Assembly: GCA_963920665.1 (NCBI GenBank)
Contig: OY987269.1
Coordinates: 11,906,501-11,970,500, forward strand
Reading direction: 5' to 3'
DNA length: 64,000 bases
Origin: Straminergon stramineum
Lineage: Eukaryota > Streptophyta > Bryopsida > Hypnales > Calliergonaceae
In this document: positions 1 through 12,933 of the stretch, in pieces
How the letters are laid out: each line of letters begins with the position of its first letter
Numbering within the stretch: position 1 is the stretch's first letter
Position numbers and translations under genes: made by a program
Notes under the pieces: generated by a model
Database searches by the model: none
Told to the model about the DNA's origin: nothing
The model's input: only the letters and a program-made list of their open reading frames with translations

Positions 1-2009
1 ACTCCATATACGGAATTTTTTCATAGAAAAGTGAGCTTGTGAAGGGCAGCTGCCCTATTTTTCTCAAGGTCAAAAAAATTATTTCCATGAATTTGAATGC
101 TTATATCTTGCAATCCACAACATGAAAATTTCTGAAATTTTTACCGCATGTTCTCAAGTCAGCATACTATAAAATCCTATGGTTACATGTGTCAAAAAAA
201 GTTTTTTCAAAAATTTGGTAGTTGTACTAAAAATGACAGTTTTGGAGCATTTTTGGTGAAAACATAGTCATGGAACTTTACCAGTTAATGTGTTCCAAAG
301 AACAAATAAGTGGGGGAAAAAATTGTACGAAGATAGATTTACCCATTATCACCCGTATTCAATGCCACCCTCATGTAGTAGAGTTGTACATTCTAGGATA
401 TAAACATATATTGTTGATTATGTATGAGGGTTTGCAATACACTGGTAATGGATTTGTGTACCTAAGTTCTAAAATGTCTCATAAATTCTTGATGGGAATT
501 GCAATATCAATCATATTTGATGATCTATGTATTGAGTACATGATCAACACGAATGTTAGGAATTGGAGAAGCAACCCAAGCCTTGTATGATATTGCGGCC
601 ATCATGGAACACACTTTAAGAAAGTTTCACCTTTGGTATGAGCCTTTTTTGAGAAAGTATCAAGATGGCAATCATTTAAAGTTTGGTCAAGCATTGGATT
701 TCTACATTCATCCATCTTTTGGATCAAAAAGTACTTTTTATTTATATTTATACACTTTTTAATCCAAATTTGGCAACTTCATCCACATTTCAAATAAAAA
801 ATGGAATTATTTTAGCAAAAAATAACTATTTTTATTTGACAAAAAAATAGAGATTTACTTTGAAATGGTGCAATTTGATTGCAGGGGGCCAAAAAGAAAG
901 GATTGGTATGAGGATGTTTTAGTGCTTAGTGTGAGGCTGTCTTTTGAGTGGATAGTGAGGAAGGCTGTCTAAGGCAATTAAAATTGGATTCAATTTTAAT
1001 TGCATAGCCCCCCCAACCTTGTGGGTTAAAACAATACCCCCCTCACTCTTGTATTTTTCAAAACAAAGTCGTCTGACAATCGATATGGGATAATCCGTAT
1101 CTGTTTTCCGTATCCATATCCATATCCATATGATATATATGTACGGTATCATGATCAATGGCAAGGAAGGGAGTGTTATTTTTTTTTTCAAAAACGATCA
1201 ATGGCTACTAATTTTTTAGGGGAGGGGGGGGGGGCTAATTAATTGAGCAGGAAGTCCTTTGTCTTTTTAGTGGATAGTGTGTTACCACACAAGTGCTTGC
1301 ATTGTGTCTTTGACTACAAAAGGATGAATTTATTGATGGATGATGGATTTCTACAACATAAAATTCGAGTAATTATGAAAAAAAAGAATTTATGATTACA
1401 TAGCAAAAAGCAAAAAATATAGGTAGTATTTCTTATTGGCTACCAATAACAACAACGGGGGAAAAGTGAATTCTGAAATATTAGGAAGGGTGCCATCTAA
1501 TTACAAACTTAGAATTTTCTGAAATTTGGGAAGGTGTATTATTAGGATGTAGAATACTAATTTAATGATGGTTTATGAGTTTATCCAACTTTCACCTAAA
1601 ATTCATCCACATATTCACATTGGTTGTACTACATTCATCCAATACTCATTTAAATTAAATTAGTGTGAGATGCACAGTGGAAAATTTGGGCCTAGCCAAA
1701 TCACTCATGTAGGGATCAAGTATAAGATGAAGAAAACTATTTATGCTATTTTCAACTATATTTATCCCCTTAAGGACAAAGGAGTCCACTTTTGGATTTT
1801 CTTAGAATTAAGGCAAGCTTTATTGAATTCATAAATTTGGAATTATTGCATGAAATTCTTACAATAGATTCTAATCATTATACTCTAAATATGAAGCTTT
1901 GTTTCATGTCATTTAATAAGTTTTGCAAAAGTCATAAGTTATTTTTCAGTTTTGAATGTCAAAGTGGGAAGCTAAAAATATATTCCAAAAATATAATTAT
2001 ACCTTAAAT

Positions 2010-2378
2010 TAGGTTGTTTGTTTTGTTTTGTTTGTTATGGTGATATCTTCTAGACTGAGCATCTTTAGGTTGCATGCTTGGTATTGCTGAAAAGTTGTTT
2101 GGGAGGAGGGATGCAAGGGCTTTGTTTTGTAGTATTTGGATCTATTCTATGAAAGTTATTTAATGAAAAATGAAAAAATTACTTTTACTTTTATTTTGTT
2201 TTGGGCAATGCTAACATAGGGCACACTAGTCATATACCTAAAATGAGTTTTTGTTTTGTTTTGTTGTAGTGATATCTTTTAGACCATGCATCCCTTGGTT
2301 GCATTCTTGGTAATGTCAAAAAGCTTTCTACAAAGAGGGGTGCACATGCTTTGTTTCGTGGTGTTTGGACCTACAAAG
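2010..2378. repeat. Two-copy diverged direct repeat
   Basis: Two copies of about 135 bases start near 2010 and 2244. Both run from a TTTTGTTTTGTT tract through GTGATATCTT, a GTTGCAT block and a GGGATGCA/GGGTGCACA block to a TTTGTTTTGT/TTTGTTTCGT block followed by a TTTGGA motif. Similarity was judged by eye at roughly 70-75%. No coding potential was seen. Confidence 0.55.
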
Positions 2379-2625
2379 GCCATATTCTTTATATTGAAAC
2401 TTTTCGCATTTTTATCCTCGACTCGAAGATTAACCACTTTATTTCTTTACTAGTAGTTTTTTTTAAATAGGTAACAACACCAACTTTTAGAATTTCATTA
2501 TAGGATCACTATTTGAGCATTATTTATTTTTGGTTTTAATTACTATCTTTTTAAATGAATTTTCTAATAACTAGTAGTTTGTCTCAAAATCTGCGAAAAG
2601 TCTCAATATAATGAATATGGCCCTT
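2376..2625. mobile_element. MITE-like element with about 30-bp inverted ends
   Basis: The left end reads AAGGCCATATTCTTTATATT and the reverse complement of the right end reads AAGGGCCATATTCATTATAT. The match continues through GA(A/G)ACTTTTCGCA, giving inverted termini of about 30 bases around a 190-base AT-rich core. A short ACA or TACA duplication may flank it, but its boundary is ambiguous. No coding capacity is seen, so it is probably a non-autonomous DNA element. Confidence 0.55.
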
Positions 2626-2819
2626 ACAATGTAAAAGTTATGGATTTTTGAGATATTTTTGGTTTAAAAAAAATAGAAAATTAATCTACTTTTATTTTGG
2701 TTGTAGCAGTGGCATAAGGTTTACTAGCATTTACATAAGGTTTACTAGTATTAATTAGATTTATTTGATGGTATAGAATTGTACTTATACTTGAGACCTT
2801 TGAACCATCCTATTCCAAC

Positions 2820-3370
2820 TAATGAAATGAAAGTTGGGAGGAGTTTTATTTTGGAGATAATAAAGGTAGAAAAAAAATATGAAGTCATTTTTTGAATTCA
2901 ATTTTAAAATTTTAAAATAAAACATAGATATTTTATTCCTCATTGAAACAATGGGATTGACAATTCTGAATTTTTTGTCAAAGTTATTAGCGGTTTAGTT
3001 TTTTCTCTCACCGTTAACCACCTTCCATTATATAATTTTCTGGAAGAAAAATAAGAATGTTATTATGGTTAAATTCATCTTAGAATGTTATCAATCCATT
3101 TTTAAAGATACTTAGCTGAAATGCACAAGTTATTAAGTGTTTTTCTTAAACTATTGAAAGATAAAACATCACCTATAGGAAAGGTAAGAAAAAAATATTT
3201 TTTAATAATTAGACACATTGATCTTGCAATCAATTGGGAGGATGTAGCTCAACAAGTGAACAGCTAAAAGATCCTATGATTGGATTTATAAAAAAATAAA
3301 TAAAAATGAATATTTTAGCCTTGCTTTGGATACAAGTATTTTGAAGTTGTTTGGGGCTTCTAAACAAAAA
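2820..3370. repeat. Diverged dispersed repeat, copy 1
   Basis: This segment matches 45120-45720 in the same orientation. Shared blocks in the same order include GGAGTTTT, CATTTTTTGAATTCA, GGATTGACAATT, a CAACTAAAAGATC-like block and ATATTTTAGCCTTGCT followed by ATACAAGTATT. Neither copy has a reading frame with a recognisable domain. It is an old dispersed element with undefined ends. Confidence 0.55.
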
Positions 3371-5442
3371 AGTATTTTGGTATTAACCATTTGGATTACA
3401 AAATTTATTATAATAAGGAAGATTTAGTACATCTCAAATCCAACTGGGATAGACTTGGATAAACGCTACCCTCTAAAACCTCAAAATTTCTACAATATAA
3501 AAACTTTGCATTAAGCCTCATACTATTCATTTACACTATTCAAACTCTTTGCACCAATTGAATTAACTTCAAGTAGCTGTAAAAATCTTTTGTACAATTT
3601 ATAAAAATTTCCATAATTAATGGAGAAATTGGATTTTGGCAACAAATTTTGGACATATTGAGATAAGGTATAAGTACACCTAAAAAATTGAATTAAAATG
3701 AAATGATGAAAATGATAAAATTAAAAAATGATTAAAAAAATGAGAAAATGAGAAAATATTTTTCACCTGTATAAAATGATTTTTCAAAAAATTTCATGAG
3801 GATTGAGCCATTTATGAAATTTAACTCAAACTTATAGGTGAAAAAACCTCTTTCAACACAAATACAAAATTTTCTAGATTCTATACTAAGTGGAATAAGA
3901 ATTGTTTTTGGGATTTGTATTAAAATATTCATGAATTTCAAAATTTTATTGAGTGAAATACAACCCTGAATATTTATGTTATTTATAATACACTCAAAAA
4001 CTCTACATGACTTATAAAAAATATAACAATATTTGGGGTTCTGTCCCAATCAATGATAATTTATTATATGAATTTTTGAAAATTCATACTAATTTTACCA
4101 TAAAATTCCAAAATAAATTCTCATTCCTCTTATTAAAGAATCATGAAAATTTTGTGATTGTGTCAAAAATTCTTTTTCACCAACAAATTTGAGTTATATT
4201 TTAAAAATGTTTAAATTTTATTTAAATTTTTTGAAAAATCATTTTATACAAGTGTGTTAGTTGTATTTCAACATCTCCAAATTTTGTTAAAAAATCTAAT
4301 TTATAGATTATTTATGAAAATTTTTGAGGTGTGAAAACTTATAAGAACCACATTATACAATCCGATATTGTATAGAAAATTACCAAACTATGATCACAAG
4401 TACAAATTTGTTGACTGGCAACCTACTATTATTGTGTAATACTACTTGTCTAACTACTATACAGTACTCACCGACAAGTTTATGTTCAAATTTTCGAACT
4501 ATGAGTGTCAGTGGTGCTATTTGGTGAGTGTGAGTATGAGCCTATGATCGTTGAGCAAGGATTATGTGAGTGTTGAGCTTAGAAATTTGAAGAAGCACTA
4601 GAAAACTTAATAATATTTCTAAAAATAGATTTCATAGAAAAATTTTGGTCCAAATTTACTATTTCTAATAAATTTAAGTACCTATTACTATGGACCTATT
4701 ACCGTGGATATCTTATACCTATTATCATGGATTTTATATAGAATATAGATATTATGTAGAATTCAGATGAAAATTATAATTTTCAATGTTGTCTAAAATA
4801 TTAGAAGTATACATTATGAAAATGATGAACTCAATTGATGTGAAAGATGAATGGAGATTGAAATAAGTTTGTATAGAATATTGGTTCATCACTGTCCTAT
4901 AATAGCATGGATCTTCTTGGGGTTGATGGGAGGGTATCAATAATTTTTTCTTGTTTAGATTTTAGAAAAAAAATTCTTAATAAGAACTACTTTTATAACC
5001 AATGATCTTTGGCACAATGAATTTTATTTTGGATGATGAATGTCTTATAGCATCATGAATCTTATGAGGGTCAATGGGAGGGTACCATTGATTAAAATTC
5101 TTTACATGTGGAAAGAGCTTAGTTGCATTGAATTTTATTTGTTAATAACTATTTTATAGTGTGAAAATCCTCTTAGAGCTGATGGAAAATACCTACACTT
5201 CTGTCTCGCTATATTGGTAATTGAACTAGTTAAGATTTTAGAAGAAAATATTTGGTTGATAGGGATTATTTTTTGAAGAAATGACCTTGGTTACACCAAA
5301 TTGTTGATTAGTTGATTATTGTCTTCTTCTAGGATCTCCCAGGATCCAATTCTTTTATCTTTGATTAGATTGTCCTTTGGTTAATCACTCCCTTCTTGTT
5401 TCTAGGAACCTCCTAGCACTGAGAGGAGGATCAAGCACTTGC

Positions 5443-5845
5443 CACCTCGACATGCTACTTATTGAACCTTTCTAGATTTGAGGAATAAAAAAATTGGTTA
5501 TTAATTTGGATTCGTTTGAAATCGACTAAGATTGTTTCATTGAGATGTAATCACTTCTCTCTTGTTGTTGGGTACCTCTCGGCATTGAGAAGATCCCTCT
5601 AGTTGCGAGAAAATAATATATATATATATATATATATATTATTTTATTTTATTTTTTCCCACAGCTAGGCTCCTCTCAATGCCAAGAGGTACCCAACAAA
5701 AAGAGGGAAGTGACTATAAAAATCAAATTCTCCATGAAGCAACTTCAATTGGTTTCAAAGAAATCCTAATTAATCACCCATTTTTTTTTTCTTCAAATTT
5801 AGCATAGTCCAATAAGTAGCACATCAAGGTTGTTCCACGGATCAT
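5443..5845. repeat. Imperfect inverted repeat with (AT)n loop
   Basis: The left arm (about 5443-5605) and the right arm (about 5650-5845) are reverse-complementary with mismatches. Shared landmarks are TGCTACTTATTG, a TTTGAAA(T/C)C block, a GTTGGGTACCTCT block and GGCATTGAGA. The loop is a pure AT dinucleotide run near 5613-5640 followed by ATTTT repeats. It may be a foldback element or decayed hairpin; no coding content is seen. Confidence 0.6.
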
Positions 5846-6859
5846 GATAATAGGTCCATGGCAATATGTACTAAAATGTACCAAAAATTTTAGATGGAAT
5901 CTCTAAGAAAATTATATGCTCATAGGCTCACAAGCTTACAAGCTCATGCTCACACACTTACAAAATAACAACCCTGCTATGAGTGCCACTAAAAATGAAG
6001 TGCAACTTTGATTGACCATATCTTCCACATTAGACCTCCAAACTTCATGAAACTGCCACCAAAATGCTCAAAAACGAGTTAACCGTGTTCTAGGTGTCAT
6101 TTAGACCCTACTTCAAGCCACTTGTCCAAGAAAAATGAAATTGCATTGTCTACACTTCAAGTTGTGTTTGTAGCTCCTACATTGTGATGGCAACGTCAAT
6201 GCTTCTTGTGCCAACACAATTCAAATTTTTTGTGAATTTGAGCTTCATATATGGAGCTCTAACAACCTCTAAATGCAAAACATGCTTGGTTCAAGCAATG
6301 TGGTAGCTTGTAAATACATTGTGTGTGTGTTTTGATGAATAGGTGTATCTCTAAATAAAATTTCAGATTGTGTGAGATTGTAGGTGTTCTTGATTGTATA
6401 AAGCGACTTCAGTGGTGGTGTAAGGTGTGCTTTAGAGCTATGAATACCAACACTAAATTGCATTTGACTGGAAGAATGTAATATGGATAAATGAATCTTC
6501 ATTTGAAACTAGAAAAAATCAAAGCAAATGAAGGTATGACAAAAGTCATATAAATGTTTTTCTTTAGATTGTTTAGCACCATTTTTAAAATCTAGTCATT
6601 CATCAATGATGATATGGGTTCATTCACCAATTTCAATAAGTGCCTCCTTGTTATAATGCCATGTGATAGATGAAGAGGTAGGGACTTTGTTGTTGTTGTT
6701 TATGAAAGTCCATTGAGTGGCTTTTACTTTCTCCATAATCACTCTAAGACATTCATACTCATGAAAGATGGTGCTCTGGTGCACCATAATGAGGAATTAA
6801 GTGATTGGAGGCAAGCACATGTCATGAAAAAGCTTTCATGGCCAACAAACCCTCCTAAC

Positions 6860-7788
6860 TTAACCCCTAAAGGACCAAGGCCATTTTTTTGTCTAAAACC
6901 ACTCAAAACTGCCATTTCTGCTGCATTCACCCCAAAAATCCCGAAGAATTCTTTTTGAAAATCTAACCGCAGGATCTTGTACTTTACTTGTCTCAGACCA
7001 TGTGGTAAAAATTTCATGAATTTTGACCACATAGATTGAGAGATATTAGCATTCAAAGTTGAAAAAAGAAGTTTTTTGAACACTGGCCTGCAATTTCAGA
7101 TGACTTTGACCACCTTTTGTTTAAATTTTTTGTACTATGGACTTTGAATTTAAATTTTTTTGTGTTGAAGAATTGAGTTGATATTCTAGGGAAAAAATTT
7201 CAAAAGAAAAACTCTTGATTTTCACTCTCTAAAAAATTGTTAAGTAGAAGTAGGTCCAAGATTACATGAAAAACTAAATCGTTAATAGCTCTAAGATGGG
7301 ATTGAAACACAATAATCCCAACGGTGAGATTGTTCTAGCAAACAAACTTAATCTTGTCAAACAACTTTTTTTGAAAAATTGTGAAAATTGCATTTAGAAA
7401 TGAATCCTATAAGTTATTTTTTCAAAAAGATGCTTATATTGCCCAAAGAACAAGATTGTTCATAACTTTCATGTCACTTATCCAAATGAAATGAATCAAA
7501 GCTTCAAATGTAGATAAAAATATAATCTATAAGAAAAAAAAATCAAAATTTTTTTTCTAAGTTTTTGTGGATTTGTTTTTCTGCCCAGTAACGTGTAAAT
7601 TATATTTAAGAGGGCATAACTTTTGCTCCTAGGCATTGATTGAAATAAAAATTTTATTCCCACAAAGCTAATCAGTTTTTCTCTCTTGTGGGAAAGTTTT
7701 TAAAAAAAATCACTAAAAATTGAGGTCATAAGAACTTGCCTGAAATCCATTTTGTCCCCTAAGGGGATAATGGTCCTTTAGGGGTTAA
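6860..7788. mobile_element. 929-bp TTAA-bounded element
   Basis: The element begins TTAACCCCTAAAGGACCA and ends with the reverse complement of nearly the same sequence (TTTAGGGGTTAA at its right end). TTAA is present at both ends, as expected of either the outermost bases or a target duplication. Related long copies are 43455-45055 (same orientation, alignable nearly throughout) and the host sequence split by the insertion at 37642-41126. The interior is AT-rich and has no recognisable transposase. The TTAA plus CCC terminus recalls piggyBac-type transposition, but that is only an analogy. Confidence 0.65.
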
Positions 7789-8459
7789 ACCCCATCAAAA
7801 ACCTATGAAAGATTGTGAAAGACATTGTCCTAAATGAGGTGCTACCGCAAACAAAGAAGAATTAGTCAACACCATTCAAAGGATATGGGAAGAGGTGTCT
7901 CTAGAGATTATTGAAGTTCTCCTTGCTAGCATGCCTTACCTTATGAAGGCCATAATCAAAGCTAATGGTGGTAGCACTAGATGGTAGATAGGTTGTCAAA
8001 AAATGCTATATTTATAGACAATTTTATAAGTTTTTTGTAAATTCTTGAGACATCAGAAAAGTAGACTTCATTATCTTTCCAATGCACTTTGCGGTTTGTG
8101 ATTTGGATCATTTTTGAACATGTGGTGGCAATTCGAAATTGGAGGTTTGGACTCTGTTTCTGTAAATTGATTGCTGTGAACGTTAACTTGTTGGTGGGTA
8201 CTGTACAAGAAAAGAAAGCCTCAGGGACCATATCTGCATGAAGAGTGAAAAGATAAATCTTAGAAAATTCAGGCCCGTTAATCGAGCAAAAGCTGTTCCT
8301 GTGACAGGAGCACCGCCAGAGTTCCAAATAAATCTGCAATCGAAAGGATGACAGAATGACAGATGCAACTTGGTAATGATTTAGATTGTAACATTCATTG
8401 ACACCAAATAATATCCAAACCAATCTGAAGGAAAGGAACAGTTTCTGAACGTGTACTTA
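7789..8459. other. Intergenic and probable UBE3D-like 3' UTR
   Basis: This is the space between the 929-bp element and the stop codon of the UBE3D-like gene. The part adjoining the gene (about 8100-8459) has a less AT-biased, gene-like composition and is probably 3' untranslated sequence. Open frames on the minus strand here lack family motifs and are not needed to complete the gene. Confidence 0.5.
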
Positions 8460-11400
8460 TCATTTTGAAAGGAATGATAAACTAAATTGTTGGAATGATT
8501 GGCAAGATGGAGGATAGGCCAGCTGGTGGGACTTCAGCAAATCTATTAACGTCCCGGCTACTTCATCCAGCACAAATATGTCATCAGCTTTCTGAAGTTG
8601 TGCCCACTTGTCAATCAATCTGCGCAAGTCCAACAACGAGTGTCACCAATAGTTCATCGTGTCCAATTTCCAAGTGTGATGCAAACACTGAAAAAGTCAC
8701 AATTATGACCTCAATTTCAACATTTTCGAAGGCATTTGCTTTATACCTTAGCCATCTCACTGAAAGAAGAAATACGATTTCTCAAAACACACTCTACATG
8801 CAGACTATGTGGACTATTTGCACATTCCCAAAATATCCTAAGAATCATAATTGAGTACACATCTAATTGCGTACACAGCTAATTGAATCTAATAGAATCA
8901 TATTGAGTACACAGCTTCCACATGTCAAGGTCGTGAACATGAAATAAACCCATTTGTTACGCAAAGGCAATGCAATTGAAAAAGGGTTGAGTAAACTTGC
9001 GAACTACCTGATTTCAAGATTTAGCAATGATTGATTGCTTAAGAGGCTTACAATGGAGGGCCCAGAGATCTTAAAATCCTCCTCAGGCCCAATATTCTTG
9101 TTTCACAGGGGAATCATTCCAAATTGTTCTTTCCATTACTAGCATATTTTAACGACCATCGCATGAAATTAATCTGGTTTTCTCACAAGATGACCTCGAA
9201 AATGTGATTCACGAAAGTGTATTGAAAAGTCAGATTCATACCTCAACTCCTCCAACCCTAGGATCCTGCAATCGCAGAACATGAATTTGGCCACAGTCTT
9301 CAGGGAAACGTTTCCAGGTTTCCTATCACGAGTATCATTGAGTTCTGCGTGTTCAGCTTGGCAACCAGGCCCTGCGGATTCCAAAGCTGTACCTCCACTG
9401 TTTGGGATACTTGTTGGAGGGCACGTGCCAGAGCTTACTAACGCACTTTGGTTTAGGAGGACAAGCTGCAGAAGAGCAGCCCCTGTTTGAAAACTCCGCA
9501 CAACATATCGATACGAGGAATTGCTCTCTGTATCCTTTGCTAACTCATGCGTGAACAACCTTTCGAGAGTGTGCTCCCTGTATACAACAAAAAACAATCA
9601 ATCAGGATTGAACAGGATGAATAAGGTACTAAAACCATTTGGGATCTCATCCCGTCTCCTGTTCATACACTTGTTGACCTTCACTTAGCAAGTTGGGAGT
9701 AAGCAAACATTGGTTAAATGTCTATGGCCACTAAACTTTCAATGGAAATGGAGTTGTCTACTGTCAGTTGTAGTAGTCAACAACCCCCCAACTTTGAAAT
9801 TGCATAAAAAGTTCATATACTGTGATAAATTTTTTATCTCAACAGATTTGGCTATTGTAACCAAAGCGATCTCTCTGTAGCTCTATAAATCTCCCAAATA
9901 TCACATTCCTGCAAATATTAAAACACTAAGTTGACCAAAACAGTATCCTCTACCTTACATGCCCTGGAGCTAACTCTTGGTCAAACGAATTTCACAGGAA
10001 TGATGCACACGCGAAAAAATTCACTCACCTAAAAAGATTGCTGGAGCTTGGAACCAATTTATGCGTGGAGATCTGGCACTTGAAGAATTGCAGGCCATTC
10101 TTGCTGCTGTCACCACGCCTTGCACCTACTAGTGATGAGCAAGTACGGCAATAGAATGGTTCCCAGTCAAGCACCTCACTCTGCGACCCTGCCATAAACC
10201 CATTACCCAGGCTCTCTGGACTCTCATATTTTCCTTCCATCAGAGAAGAAAATTCTGTTGAGGCAGATTTTCTAGAAGAACAGTCGGATGAACAACAAGG
10301 CTCTTCGACTGTGTCCTCGTGAGGTGTGCTTTCAAATCCTTTAGGAGAGACATTATTACCAAAAACATATTCCTCCTGTATTTCTTCGGCTGTTGTCCTT
10401 CCATCCCCACCATTTTGATAATGATGAAGCTTATTATCACTTCCCGAATTCACTTCTAATTTTCTTGAATAATGTTCACAGCCGTTGCTATCACCTGCAC
10501 AAGACTTATTCTTTGAGGACTCATCCGCCTTCTGCTTCCTATCCTCATGGTCAGATATGTGTAAATGGGATGTCTCCACTTCAATGTGACCAACACATGG
10601 ATCGCTATCAATTTTGCTGCGATGCAACAGATTTGCAGCAGCAGGTCCATCTCTGGCACCTTCAGATGTGATAACATCCCCTTTGTGCACAATGCATGTC
10701 GTAGACGCAACAAGACAAGTCCCTTCTGATGAAGTCAGCAGTTGCTGAAACCTTGCAGCAAGCAACGCAGCTTGAGCTCCAAAAGATGCGCAACAACAGT
10801 TTCCATAGAAATGTTCTGATACTTCACGCCAGTCCAGGGATGGAACTTCTATGACACGTCTGCAAAAGTGCAACAAATTTGCATCCCAAATCCGTCACAG
10901 AAATCTAGAAGAAAAATAATACATTCATCCTCTTCAAAAAAAGGGCAGCTAAACATATGCAAACGTACATCATACTGCACATCGTCAACATAAATTCGGT
11001 AAGCTATACCTCAGCCTATCGTACAAATAGCTCTGGTAAGGAATCGTAGGATCGTGTAACAGTCGAATCAAATGGGACGAATCATCCACCCTGCATAGGG
11101 TGGATATATGCATGGTACCCCAAAGTCTCTCATCAATCAAGTAAACCTAAATTCATCGTGTAAAGTATCCAGGTACCTGAAAGGTGCATTCGTAAGTTGA
11201 CATGAGCAAGTTCTACAGAAAAACTGGACCCCATCACCTGATTCCAGAGCCTGGGCATCTGTCGGTAACCCAACCAAAAGCTCCCACGCAGTAAATACTC
11301 ACACACAGTAGAGAAAACAAATTAGAAAAAAATATCTTTTCCATTTCTTTCATTCTATACAAGACAAGATTCGCCCAAATATTATCCGAGACTTACTGCA

Positions 11401-12933
11401 GCGATCTTAGGTAACTACTGCGACTTGGTTAGTGTGATTGGGGTTAGAAGTTCAGTTAATTGATGGAAATGAAAGTAAATCCAGCACAAATTAGTTTTCA
11501 GGAATTAGCACCAATTTGGTAACTGACGCTACGTTAGCAATGCAGGCAACCAGTAACTAGTTCCAAATAGCTAAAAATGCTTAACTGATTTGTCCTACTA
11601 GTGAGGCGCAAAACTAGTCTCATCACCGAAAAAAAAATTTGAGAAAATTAGTACAATACAATCATATTTCAAGCATCACTCATTTAAATGTATTCCACAT
11701 TGTGATATTGATAAACAAGTCTCACACGCACTAATAGGATAAATCAGTGTACTTGGTTGGTGCAGACGGGCCTTAACAAAATCAGTGCCCTAACCATCAA
11801 AGGCTGATTAAACCTTCCAAATTTCACGAGAACATAATATGTCGGCGCATACACTGAGAACAAAGGTCCAGTCAAAATCTACGGACTTAGTCATCCCAGT
11901 ACTTCCAAATCGATGGACAAGGGTGTCACAGTTCAAGTCTTGTGCTCCAAAAATGAAGACGGTCTGAAAATAAGGAGGCTAGAGCTTTGAGATATGATTC
12001 TGGGGCTCGAAATCGAATAGAACTGGATTTAAAAAGAACGACAGAATCGCGTGGCAGAAATTGCAAACTTTGACAGCCCCTATTGCATGACTCAAAAAAC
12101 AAAAAACGTATCAACGTCCACTCCCTAAACCCTAAACCCCTAAAACCCCAACCTTGCTCCATGTCGCTCCAACAGAGCGACGCTTGTCAATTCCTTTACC
12201 AAGTTTGTGAATTTCCAATACAACATGCATTTTAACCCTTTAGAGAAGCCATTATTTGGTCTCATGTCTTTTAAAGAATTTTGAATGGTTCAGAGAAATT
12301 AATCCTTATTTCAAAAACTAGTTTCTTTTAACCACCACATGCAATGTTCTTCACTCATTCTAGTAACATAAAAACCCATCCTCTTTCCATTACACTTTCC
12401 AAAGTCTGATCAACCAAAATGATCTTCTAAAAACTATGAATCCATGGTCCTTAAAGGGTTAAACTAAAGGAAGCGCAACACGTACCGAAGTCTACTGAGA
12501 AGGGCTTGGTCTCATCTTTTCGAACTGCATTTACATCCACGCTCTCATCCTCGAGACTCAGTTGCAGCGCATACAACGCAGGATCGAGCGACAGTAATCC
12601 CAGTCGAATCTCCACATGGTCCCTCCTTGTCCAGCAGCGAACGGGGAGCGAGAGGTCCAGCAGACAAGCGGGTAAAGAAACCTCGAGGGAATGCGAAGTC
12701 CCAGTTGGAGAGTCCCAAGCGCACCGGAGGGAGCCATGGCGGACGACAACGGCGGTGAAATTGACGCAGTCGTGTTCCGGAGAGAGAGCGCGGTGGAAGA
12801 GGAGCAGTTGCAAGCAGCGCACGTTCTGCAAAGCCTCGTACACATAGTGCCACACGTCTTGATTGGTACTCGCCATCGCCGTCGTCAAGCTAACATTCTC
12901 CCTGCAGCTCGAAATGACATCCTTCATTGACAA
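8460..12933 (-). CDS. UBE3D-like E3 ubiquitin ligase (HECT_2 / E2-binding protein)
   Basis: Predicted to promote ubiquitin transfer by binding an E2 (animal UBE3D binds UBE2C). Five exons in consistent phase: 12486-12933, 11177-11258, 10029-10859, 9242-9577, 8460-8619, giving about 618 residues. The tiny exon 2 supplies the first zinc pair (FCRTC, Cys164/Cys167), followed by RVIEVPSLDW, which matches the animal family's RVLPLPSENW region. A second Cys pair, YCRTCSSLVG (414/417), precedes the C-terminal domain. The end (KWAQLQKADD ... LAYPPS ... FQQFSLSFLSK) matches the family's tail. Exon 3 adds an acidic, Ser-rich insert of roughly 150 residues (about 225-400), which is long for the family. 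The first ATG is used; Met20 is an alternative start. Intron 1 contains a 231-bp TTAA element. Family is confident; the E2 partner is inferred. Confidence 0.85.
12123..12150. promoter_or_regulatory. Telo-box-like CCCTAAA cluster in intron 1
   Basis: Several consecutive CCCTAAA-type repeats lie in intron 1 of the UBE3D-like gene, and further AAACCCTAAA motifs occur upstream of its start near 12969, 13122 and 13450. Such telo-boxes are common 5' elements of plant housekeeping genes. Function here is inferred from position only. Confidence 0.35.
12232..12462. mobile_element. 231-bp TTAA MITE inside UBE3D-like intron 1
   Basis: The left end is TTAACCCTTTAGAGAAGCCA; the reverse complement of the right end is TTAACCCTTTAAGGACCATG. 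TTAA bounds both ends. Its size is within 2 bp of the copies at 16306 and 62688, which supports a shared origin, although the core has diverged. It sits close to the exon 1 donor site (12484-12485). Confidence 0.6.

Larger units (their letters stand above)
1..6859. other. AT-rich gene-free stretch with old repeats
   Basis: No coding gene is recognisable here. Reading frames are short, AT-rich and show no family motifs or plausible splice partners. The stretch holds a CCATAT hexamer run near 1102-1130, a G run near 1217-1233, a two-copy direct repeat (about 2010 and 2244), a 250-bp inverted-terminal element (2376-2625), a diverged dispersed repeat (about 2820-3370) and a large imperfect inverted repeat with an AT microsatellite in its loop (5443-5845). 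It looks like decayed repeat DNA. Confidence 0.7.

Noticed and set aside
3238..3300. A tRNA-like start (GGGAGGATGTAGCTCAAC)
   Set aside because: No T-arm GTTCGA block, no acceptor-stem pairing, and the segment is part of a dispersed repeat also present near 45590.
3732..4192. Opposing open frames of 61-105 codons
   Set aside because: Very AT-rich, rich in Phe/Ile/Lys/Asn, without domain or splice support.
8495..8854. A 119-codon plus-strand frame
   Set aside because: It lies opposite the last UBE3D-like exon and intron 4, and has no motif of its own.
10240..10713. Open frames on both strands overlapping exon 3 of the UBE3D-like gene
   Set aside because: They are alternative frames of the acidic insert; the spliced phase and both Cys motifs fix the correct frame.
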